A DNA stretch of 38,270 nucleotides from Peptococcaceae bacterium BRH_c4a. GTDB lineage: Bacteria; Bacillota; Desulfotomaculia; Desulfotomaculales; Desulfocucumaceae. The first letter of the stretch is position 1. Every line of letters begins with the position of its first letter. The DNA lies in contig LADN01000021.1 in assembly GCA_000961585.1 (NCBI GenBank), positions 1 to 38,270 of the forward strand, given 5' to 3'. Below are positions 8,397-15,408 of the stretch, one piece after another. The translations under genes were made by a program, and so were the position numbers. Under the pieces are notes generated by a model, which worked only from the letters and a program-made list of their open reading frames with translations, had not been told where the DNA came from and ran no database searches.

Positions 8397-9713
8397 TTAC
8401 CAGAACTTGTTGGATTTCAGCGCCCTGGTGAACTGGGTCACTGGATTTTCCACCTGCCAGGATTTAAGCTCAGTGAGAGCCATAAGAATCCCGGACATCC
8501 GGAACCAGTACGAAAAATACCTGTAAACAGGCAGGAAAAGCACAATCCACCATATTTTTTTTAAATCCTTGCGGTAAGCCTTATTAACGCTTTTATAGGC
8601 CACCAGGAAATATGCTGCATCCAAAAGCAGGTAGCATAAAAAAAGACCTGTCATGGAGATAACCACCAAGGGAAGTGAGTATCCCAGAAAATAAAGGAAC
8701 GGGATTAAAAAAGTCCATGTCAGCCTTGAAAAAGCCTGGGTGTGGTCGGAGATGAGTATGCGGCCGGTAAATTCCTTTACGGCCTGAAAAGCGTTGGGAA
8801 TATTGCTGAAAGAAATAGAGGCCACCTCTATTTCCCCACGCTGCCACCGCACCCTCTGTGAATAAAGGCGGGACAGGGACTCTATGGGTTCGACAAAGGC
8901 CACCGCACTGGAAATTGAGCCTATACGGGCCTTTTTATTCTTTACTGCATTTCTGATGTAAAAGGTCAGATCGGTATCTTCGGCCAGCGTACGATCCTGA
9001 TACATAAAGGATTGAAGAATTATGTCCCGGCGAAACACCGAAAAAGCGCCGGACAGCGTAAACAGGGTATTGGTCAACGTCTGGTAGCGCCTGCCCACGT
9101 CAAAGGCAATCAGGTATTCAATTACTTCGCAGTAGTTGACTATGTCTATAAAGCCGAAATTCTTGCCCAGTTCCTTGTCCACCCTTATTGTCCCGGTGGC
9201 GGCCACCAACGACGGATCATTTTCAAAAGTCTTCACAACCTGCATTATGGCGTCCTTATCCAATGTTGTGTCCGAATCCAGGTTGCACAGGTAAGATCCT
9301 TTTCCGGAGTAGAGGCCGGCGTTTAACGCCCTTGACTTGCCCGGCCGGTCAAGCTTGGCCCAAGATACCGCCAGTTCATGGTGTTCGGCCTGAAACCTCT
9401 GGAATACCTCAAAGCTGTTGTCCTGGCTGCCGTTATCAACGCAGATTACATGAATGCAATCAACGGGGTAGCTCTGGTACAATATGGACCGAAGGCACTG
9501 GTAAAGGTTCCCGGTGGAATTATACACCGGAACAACAATCGTCACCATGGGATAAAAAGTAAGCTCGGGCACCGGTTTAGCCTTATAACTGTGGAAAAAA
9601 AGGCTGATGAAATAAACTATGGCCGTAGAAATGTCAAACATAAGTGGAGCCAAAAGCCAAACGCCCCAAAACAGAAGAAAATTAAGCGTTCTTTCCAAAA
9701 AAATCTCATCCAT
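8397..9713 (-). CDS. Membrane family 2 glycosyltransferase, exosortase-G-associated type
   Basis: 438-residue processive-type GT2 enzyme. Two N-terminal membrane segments precede the catalytic domain, which starts at VTIVVPVYNSTGNL. The nucleotide-sugar site includes CVDNGSQD and the DxD motif D146-S147-D148. The acceptor loop is SGAFSVFRRD, the general base region LAEDTDLT (E245, D246), and QRVRW (286-290) is the QxxRW motif of cellulose/hyaluronan-synthase-like enzymes. At least three C-terminal membrane segments follow. It overlaps the exosortase gene by 8 bp, so translation is coupled. This GT type is a known companion of XrtG and the PTPS-like membrane protein, and all three are adjacent here. 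Likely job: polymerising or extending a surface glycan. Confidence 0.88.
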   Translation of the reverse strand: MDEIFLERTLNFLLFWGVWLLAPLMFDISTAIVYFISLFFHSYKAKPVPELTFYPMVTIVVPVYNSTGNLYQCLRSILYQSYPVDCIHVICVDNGSQDNSFEVFQRFQAEHHELAVSWAKLDRPGKSRALNAGLYSGKGSYLCNLDSDTTLDKDAIMQVVKTFENDPSLVAATGTIRVDKELGKNFGFIDIVNYCEVIEYLIAFDVGRRYQTLTNTLFTLSGAFSVFRRDIILQSFMYQDRTLAEDTDLTFYIRNAVKNKKARIGSISSAVAFVEPIESLSRLYSQRVRWQRGEIEVASISFSNIPNAFQAVKEFTGRILISDHTQAFSRLTWTFLIPFLYFLGYSLPLVVISMTGLFLCYLLLDAAYFLVAYKSVNKAYRKDLKKIWWIVLFLPVYRYFSYWFRMSGILMALTELKSWQVENPVTQFTRALKSNKFW

Positions 9714-10908
9714 CGCTTACATACTCCCTGACGATTTTAAGCGTGGGCTTGGTTAATAAATGCCAGTAGAGGGCTACGATCAGGATGAAAAAAACAATCC
9801 GCCCGAACAGCGTATGGGCCAGAAAGATCATATCCCGCCCCCCCAGGTGTATTATGGTTATCACCACCATGATGCGAATGAGGTTGATCACAAACACAAT
9901 GAAAACCGACACCGGGGAAAACACCAGCCTCTTAAAAAGACTGTATCCCGGATAGAACAGCAGCAACCCCAGCAGGATGCACATCTCCAGGAGGCCGGAG
10001 CTCTCTATGTCGATATCGATGGTAGTCCAGCTCCTGTCCACTTCTATAAGGACCAGTATAGTTCCTGGGGCTTTGTCGAAAACATTGGTTTTTATATCCA
10101 TAAAATTTAAAATATAATGTATCAACAAACCCACCAGGTTCTCCATCTGGTATTCCAGAAACGAACCCCTCAGCAGCAAAATGGAAATGTAAGTGAATCC
10201 CACAGCGGCAACAATATAATAAAAGAGCCAGATCCGGTGGCGGTAAAAAAAGGCGATTGCCGCACACCAGATTAGAAAGCCCACAGCAATTAACGACCTG
10301 CTCTTGGTAACCACCGGAAAGGGCATCCACAAGACATCGCCTTGGTCAGGCAGGCGGTCTGCGCCGCTACCGGCGCCGGAGATATAAAACCTCACAGGCT
10401 GGGCTGGAAAAACATTAATATCTTCCATAGATAAGGCGAATTCAAAACGTCTGCCCCCTTCCCGGATCGATTCCCCCAAGTTTCCACTGTAGGTGTTCAC
10501 ATGGTTACCGGCAACCGAATACAGACTGACTTCCACTTCCCCGTCCAGGCCGGGGCTGTAAACCACCTCAGAATACTTGTCGACAGCGTCCTCATAACTG
10601 CCGTTGCTATTGACATCAAAATACACCCGGCAGGTCATTTTACTGCCCGCATTCTCAGGGGAAAACCTTTCCACCATGAAGTACAGCTTTTGGTCGTTTT
10701 CCCCGGTCCCCCAAAAAACTGCTTTAAGATCAGCGTCAACTGCTGTGTCCCCCTGACCATCAGCAAGAAAGGTTTTCTCCCCCCAGTCGTCCAAGCTGCC
10801 GTCCAGCCTTATGACAGGCTTTTTCCACTCCAGAAAGGATATTTCCGACCAGAAAAAAATCAGCAGAAAAACCATTAAAACACCGGACAGAGCAATGTGC
10901 TTCTTCAT
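9706..10908 (-). CDS. xrtG: Exosortase (XrtG type) fused to an N-terminal CBM9/DOMON-like domain
   Basis: An N-terminal membrane segment (about 5-20) leads into a beta-rich domain (about 28-195) beginning IRLDGSLDDW, the usual opening of CBM9/DOMON-like sugar- or ligand-binding domains, with a possible calcium loop DVNSNGSYED. From about 200 to 390 is a multi-pass exosortase/archaeosortase domain. Its three conserved sites can be aligned: ESSG (302-305) where most exosortases have xCSG, NLIR with R345, and AHTLFGR with H365 and R370. The catalytic Cys position is therefore Ser303, with C310 the nearest Cys. I cannot tell whether Ser is normal for this subtype. Start and stop overlap neighbours by 4 and 8 bp. 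No PEP-CTERM-type substrate is visible in the window. Confidence 0.75.
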   Translation of the reverse strand: MKKHIALSGVLMVFLLIFFWSEISFLEWKKPVIRLDGSLDDWGEKTFLADGQGDTAVDADLKAVFWGTGENDQKLYFMVERFSPENAGSKMTCRVYFDVNSNGSYEDAVDKYSEVVYSPGLDGEVEVSLYSVAGNHVNTYSGNLGESIREGGRRFEFALSMEDINVFPAQPVRFYISGAGSGADRLPDQGDVLWMPFPVVTKSRSLIAVGFLIWCAAIAFFYRHRIWLFYYIVAAVGFTYISILLLRGSFLEYQMENLVGLLIHYILNFMDIKTNVFDKAPGTILVLIEVDRSWTTIDIDIESSGLLEMCILLGLLLFYPGYSLFKRLVFSPVSVFIVFVINLIRIMVVITIIHLGGRDMIFLAHTLFGRIVFFILIVALYWHLLTKPTLKIVREYVSDG

Positions 10909-13900
10909 CTATCAGGGCCGTCCCTTCTTCCGAAATAAATAAGGGAAATAAACAACATCGCCACTGAACCCACCGACAGGGCCGTCCCCCACCGGTAGTC
11001 CGGACCCTTTGTCAGGGCTATAACGATGGTGTGGCTGCCGGAGGGGAGGCTCATCTGCAGCAGATTTTCATATTTACCAGTCTCCCACGGCGTACCATCC
11101 ACTCTCACCGTCATCCCGTCCATGGCGGCGATGGGCACTATAGCCTCAAAACCGTGATCAGAATTGTAGCCCAGCACATATCCATTTTCTGTAATGCGAT
11201 ATTCCGTTAATGGAACCGTTTGCTGAGCCTCATAATTCATACTTAAGTTCAGGATGTCTTTAATAATTTTCAAGGCCACCGGATCACCCGTCAGATAGGC
11301 ATGATAACTAATATTGGCGCCAAGGAAATTTATCCTGTGGCCGTTAACCACCTTATAGCCGTAAACAGGGGCGCGGTTTCCATAATACATAAACTCCATG
11401 GCTATCTCGTCAAGCCCCAGTGGAATGTAAGACTTCCAAAGAGGTATTTCCGGCGAAAATGGCTGCAGCAAGTATTTCTTATCCCCACCCAGAATTTCCA
11501 ACTGCCCCCGCAGGGTCACCGTCTCACCGGCCACACCCAGAAACTCGGGCTGCTTGGAAAGCACGTTTTGGGGCATGCCGGCCAGCTCTATGAACACCTT
11601 GCCTCCGGCCTCCGCATACCGGGTAACCGCCTCGGCTGCCCTGGACTTGGAACGCCATTCCGACCCGCTGAAAATAACCTGGGGGAATTTTTTCAAATAC
11701 TCAAGAGGGTAATCGTCAATATAAGCGGAGTATCCAATTTCCACCCCGGGAAACAGCATGGACAATATCTCACCCTGCTTTCCCACCACCAGGCATTTAT
11801 TTTTTTTCTCCACCAGGTACGGCCCGTCCTTGGAGTGCCACAGGCTGATTCCAGCCTCACCGCCCAGATACTTGTAACCCGCAATGCCGGCGGCCTTGCT
11901 GAAGGCATCCTTTCCCTTTATCACCTCATCATCCACCACCAGTTCGGTGGCGCCAAGGTTGATACATGACCGGAATAAAAATGGATAATACTCCTTTTCC
12001 AGGCCGGTATTAAGGAGCATGATGCTGGAGGACGTAACAGCCCCCTGCCAGGCCCAGCCAAAGACCTGCTCCAGCCCGGCAGTATTGGAAAAAATGAAGG
12101 AGGGGGCCGAACCCAACCGGCTAAGATCTAAGGTGGCAACGCGCCAGCCGCGCCTGTCCTCCAACATCCCGGCTATTTCCATCAGGCTGGACGATCTGGG
12201 CCCAGTATAGACCAGAGTCCTCACTGAAAGGAGGCAGTCTAACAGCAGAGCAGCAAAAATCCCCGCTATTAAAAAGCCTGTGACATATGTAGACTTAAGC
12301 AGCCGCTGGCGCCCTTCCGGCGGGTTGAAGACCAAGCACGACGCCAAAAGCGCCAGGGCGGCAAAACTGGAAAAGCGCAGTGGCCAGAGAAGGTTGCTCA
12401 TGGGCATGTTTGTGTAGAAGACCTGAAATGCCGGAAAAGTTATCAGCATCAAAACAAGGCCGCAAATGACAAGGCTTTTGGCCCAGGGGGGCTTTGAAGG
12501 CCAGGCCGGCAGGGTAACGGCTATGGCCGGCAAAAGACTTATGCCCCAGTAGAAGGTTTCCCGGTTGGCAAACCGGGTGATGGGATTGAATGAAATTTCT
12601 GCCGGAACAAACTGTATGGCGCTTCTGACTGCCTCAGCGTCAAGGCTGGTTATGCCGCCGGTAAGGCTTGGCAGCAGCCACCAGGACGCACTGGCCACAC
12701 CTGCGGCAAGGGCCAGAAGACCCCTTTGGCAGTCTCCTGGCCGGCACCCGCCAAAAACCCACAGCAGAAAGGTAAACATAAGCAGACATAGGCAGTATAT
12801 AGCGGCTATCATTGCGTGGCATAGTATTACCAGGTGGATAAGCACAACAACGGACAGCAGGTTTAAATAAGACTTCCTATTTTCCAACGCCTTTAGAAAT
12901 ATAATAAATAACAAAGGCAACAGTGCAGTTGCCAGCACCCGGGGCAGATTACCCTCCGAAAAGGCGACCCTGACGTTATCCTGCCACACTGACCAGACAA
13001 CCCCGGCCAGAATGGAAGGCGCCAGGCCCATCCGTCCGGAATATAAGATCCATGAAAGGCCCCCAAAAAGCGCGCATACGAATACAAAATAAATGCCGGC
13101 ATAATAAATATCACCGGTGAACCACCGCATCAGGGCCAGCAGATAATAAGGCAGCGGGGCCCAGTACCGGAAAGGCTGGCCGCCGTTATACCAAAACTGG
13201 GAAAAATCCGGGTAATAATTGCCTTTTAAAATTTCGTGGTATAGGTATTCAGCCTTAAAAAGATGCCCCCAGGTATCTGAACCCCATGGATAATGCTGTT
13301 CAGCGGGGGGCCAAAGAACATTGCCGTATGAAATAATAGCAGCCAGGCTGATGATTAATACAGCGAGCAGGTAACGGCCGGCCGATTGCCTGAAGCCAGT
13401 GACAGCGGCGGTTTTTTCCAGGTCCGGGGCAGGTGCCGCACAAGCCTCCTCCTGAATATTCCGGAAAGGGTAATCCTGGGCATCGCCGGAGACGGTGGTC
13501 ACCGCCACCTGTTGCAGCGCCTCCGGGGGGTCATCCTCTTGCATCCCGTTTCCATCCAGCCCCTCAAAGCCGGCGAAACGGCAGTTTACTTCTATCCCCT
13601 TGGTTGGAGTCTCCCAAACTGAAAGCCTTCCCAGGCTGAGATCCATGCTTTTCAATATGTCATCCAGCCTGTTGAAAAAAAACAGGGCCATATTCTCTGT
13701 GGTTGGCTGGACCTTGTTGAAAGGATATAACTTGTTTAAAAGACTTTCTTCATAAGGAATAAATACTGACTTGACGGCGTCCAATACCTTGGCAAATCCA
13801 ACCAACTCAGACTTCCCCGGAACCTGTACATCGATCTGTATCTGCCAGGAGTGGGCGTGCACCGGGCCGGTTTTTTTTCCAAAAGACACAAAGTGCCTGG

Positions 13901-14366
13901 CGTTTACAAAGGTAGCCAGTTTAATGATATAGGTCGACGGGCTGTCGGTCCCATTATAGAAACCATCAGATTTTAAATCCCGGCCTTTCAGTGCCGGTTC
14001 TTCCCGTCCATCCGCCCCTTCGCTTTCAGGGCGTGAGAATCGCTGATAAAACCGCATCTCCCTGCCAAGGGCGTTAATTTCTTCATTGATGCCAACCAGT
14101 TGTTTCTCTTTTGAGGCAACTGTCTCTTCCGCCTCCGCCAGTATCAGCACAGCTTTCAGGCGGGCTTTGCTTTCTGTTTCCCTGGCAACCTGATCACAAC
14201 GGGCAAGAGCCCGGCTGGCATAGCCGGATTCTACTTCCTTGTCAACAATCTTTTCATTTAATTCCTCTGCCTCTTTTTTCAGCCGCTCTTTGAGGCTCAG
14301 GCATTGTACCAGCTCATCCTCAAGCAGTCTTACCGTGCCTGCGGCGCCATTATCTCCCGTACCAAT
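10905..14366 (-). CDS. 6-pyruvoyl-tetrahydropterin-synthase-like domain fused to a large membrane protein (PTPS_related)
   Basis: Numbered from the GTG at 14150 there are 1081 residues, but coiled-coil coding continues upstream to a stop at 14370-14372, so the GTG is not the real start. No ATG, GTG or TTG lies in that extra frame; an ATT (14366) stands 7 bases after a GGAGAGGG site. From the GTG: coiled coil (1-35); PTPS-like fold (about 70-215) with zinc-type ligands H86 and H98-x-H100, ENMALFFF and WETP; then about ten membrane segments from about 258 with YWAPLPYYLL; a large outside domain; and a final membrane helix near the C-terminus. The membrane part resembles lipid-sugar glycosyltransferases. 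The fusion is the known PTPS-related partner of XrtG loci. It overlaps the exosortase start by 4 bp. Confidence 0.8.
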   Translation of the reverse strand: MGTGDNGAAGTVRLLEDELVQCLSLKERLKKEAEELNEKIVDKEVESGYASRALARCDQVARETESKARLKAVLILAEAEETVASKEKQLVGINEEINALGREMRFYQRFSRPESEGADGREEPALKGRDLKSDGFYNGTDSPSTYIIKLATFVNARHFVSFGKKTGPVHAHSWQIQIDVQVPGKSELVGFAKVLDAVKSVFIPYEESLLNKLYPFNKVQPTTENMALFFFNRLDDILKSMDLSLGRLSVWETPTKGIEVNCRFAGFEGLDGNGMQEDDPPEALQQVAVTTVSGDAQDYPFRNIQEEACAAPAPDLEKTAAVTGFRQSAGRYLLAVLIISLAAIISYGNVLWPPAEQHYPWGSDTWGHLFKAEYLYHEILKGNYYPDFSQFWYNGGQPFRYWAPLPYYLLALMRWFTGDIYYAGIYFVFVCALFGGLSWILYSGRMGLAPSILAGVVWSVWQDNVRVAFSEGNLPRVLATALLPLLFIIFLKALENRKSYLNLLSVVVLIHLVILCHAMIAAIYCLCLLMFTFLLWVFGGCRPGDCQRGLLALAAGVASASWWLLPSLTGGITSLDAEAVRSAIQFVPAEISFNPITRFANRETFYWGISLLPAIAVTLPAWPSKPPWAKSLVICGLVLMLITFPAFQVFYTNMPMSNLLWPLRFSSFAALALLASCLVFNPPEGRQRLLKSTYVTGFLIAGIFAALLLDCLLSVRTLVYTGPRSSSLMEIAGMLEDRRGWRVATLDLSRLGSAPSFIFSNTAGLEQVFGWAWQGAVTSSSIMLLNTGLEKEYYPFLFRSCINLGATELVVDDEVIKGKDAFSKAAGIAGYKYLGGEAGISLWHSKDGPYLVEKKNKCLVVGKQGEILSMLFPGVEIGYSAYIDDYPLEYLKKFPQVIFSGSEWRSKSRAAEAVTRYAEAGGKVFIELAGMPQNVLSKQPEFLGVAGETVTLRGQLEILGGDKKYLLQPFSPEIPLWKSYIPLGLDEIAMEFMYYGNRAPVYGYKVVNGHRINFLGANISYHAYLTGDPVALKIIKDILNLSMNYEAQQTVPLTEYRITENGYVLGYNSDHGFEAIVPIAAMDGMTVRVDGTPWETGKYENLLQMSLPSGSHTIVIALTKGPDYRWGTALSVGSVAMLFISLIYFGRRDGPDR

Positions 14367-14405
14367 ATGTTATCCCTCTCCTCCTGATTTATCAGAGTAA
14401 CAGCG

Positions 14406-14894
14406 CTACGCCCTCTGCCTTTCGGAAACCACCAGGGTTGGCGTAAAATTAGTTTCCCGCGTTCCGACATCCGGCTCTTTGATAGCTTCCACCGAAATCT
14501 TGTAGCTTTCCAGTGCCCTTAGGAATTCCTCTTTGAAAGCTCCTATTTTTATTCTTAAAGATTCAAGCTCCCGGAGTTTTTTATCGACCTCCGCATCAGC
14601 TTTGTCAATCATTTCACGGGCTTTTTCCCTGGCTTCATCTTCAACCTTTTGAGCATTTTTTTGGGCGATTATCATTACTGACGAAATCACGTGTTCCCTT
14701 TCCTTGTATTCATTCAGTTTCTCCTGTAGTTGTTTGGCTTGTTCTTCATATTCTTTTATTTCCGATTTAACCATTTCTATTTCGGATTGCAGAGCAGAGA
14801 CCTTTTCTTGGTATTCCACATCCATTATTCCCATTTGGTTTATAACTTCCTCAGGTTTAAATCCAAACAGGGTTCTGCTGAACGCTTTTGTCAT
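14406..14894 (-). CDS. DivIVA-like coiled-coil protein
   Basis: 162 residues. The N-terminus GFKPEEVINQMGIMDVEY resembles the DivIVA/GpsB membrane-targeting motif, and about residues 25-140 form an almost unbroken charged coiled coil. Such proteins mark curved membrane, septa or poles and recruit cell-envelope machinery; here it may place the polysaccharide complex, which is inference. The ATG at 14894 follows AAGGAGTG. That ribosome site overlaps the stop codon of the preceding Cys-rich gene, so the two are translationally linked. The next gene begins after an AGGAGGAGAGGG site about 20 bases beyond the stop of this one. Confidence 0.72.
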   Translation of the reverse strand: MTKAFSRTLFGFKPEEVINQMGIMDVEYQEKVSALQSEIEMVKSEIKEYEEQAKQLQEKLNEYKEREHVISSVMIIAQKNAQKVEDEAREKAREMIDKADAEVDKKLRELESLRIKIGAFKEEFLRALESYKISVEAIKEPDVGTRETNFTPTLVVSERQRA

Positions 14895-14908
14895 AATTAA
14901 AACACTCC

Positions 14909-15211
14909 TTATTCATCAATATTTTCCAGATTATATTCTTTTATCCGTTTGTCATATCCATATAGAGAGCATTGAAATATTCGAGCTATTGCAAGGCTTG
15001 CGCCATCGGGGAGAGAAGTCCATATACTGCAGTGAATGCAGGTCTTACTGTAAACCGTGCCTACTATAGAAATATTTTTATTGCAGCATTTTCCCATGCA
15101 GGGAAATTGCCGCTCAAGCACTGCACAATTACAACCGGAGCCGGTACCCCGGCTAATATCGGCAAGTTGTTCGTCACCCAAGGGTATGCTGGGATTTTTT
15201 TTATCAGACAC
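14909..15211 (-). CDS. Cys-rich 100-residue protein heading the exosortase-type operon, leader-like N-terminus
   Basis: I do not recognise this protein. The GTG at 15211 has GAGGTG at 7-base spacing, a near-ideal site, and the stop TAA overlaps the ribosome site of the next gene, so I regard it as real. Eight Cys lie at 27, 29, 38, 42, 43, 58, 61 and 81 (patterns CxC, CxxxCC, CxxC). The N-terminal SIPLGDEQLADISRGTG looks like the leader of ribosomally made peptides, whose leaders often end in an acidic helix followed by Gly. No modifying enzyme lies nearby, so a metal-binding or redox protein is equally possible. It has no signal peptide. It is the first gene after the operon promoter at 15277-15302. 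Confidence 0.6.
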   Translation of the reverse strand: MSDKKNPSIPLGDEQLADISRGTGSGCNCAVLERQFPCMGKCCNKNISIVGTVYSKTCIHCSIWTSLPDGASLAIARIFQCSLYGYDKRIKEYNLENIDE

Positions 15212-15276
15212 TGGGTTTCACCTCTATCTGGAAGAACAAATCAGGGTTAAAGGCTCTCCGTGATCTGTTCAATATC

Positions 15277-15302
15277 ATTATAAATCACAGTAACTAACAT
15301 AA
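15277..15302 (-). promoter_or_regulatory. Promoter of the exosortase-type operon with shared GTTAGTT element
   Basis: On the minus strand, TTATGTTAGTT (15302-15292) is followed by exactly nine bases and then TATAAT (15282-15277). There is no good -35 hexamer 17 bases upstream (CTGTTA), which suits an activator-dependent promoter. Further TGTTA copies lie just upstream. The predicted leader to the GTG is about 60 bases. Confidence 0.6.
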
Positions 15303-15347
15303 CAGCTAACAGAAAAATGATTTTTCCATTCTTTTGATATTTTTTTA

Positions 15348-15389
15348 TTACGTTAGTTGTAATCTGATATAATATTATCACCAACGTAA
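15348..15389 (+). promoter_or_regulatory. Promoter of the STAND/BTAD regulator with the same element and an inverted repeat
   Basis: TTACGTTAGTT (15348-15358), nine bases, then TATAAT (15368-15373): the same element and spacing as in the divergent operon promoter. TTACGTT (15348-15354) also forms an inverted repeat with AACGTAA (15383-15389), which straddles the -10 and the probable transcription start and could be an autoregulatory operator. Confidence 0.55.
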
Positions 15390-15408
15390 ATATTAAGGGG
15401 TATGTAGC

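Noticed and set aside
11301-11969. 222-residue plus-strand frame inside the PTPS-membrane gene
   Set aside because: Shadow of the minus-strand gene: no ribosome site or recognisable domain, while the opposite strand has clear domain structure.
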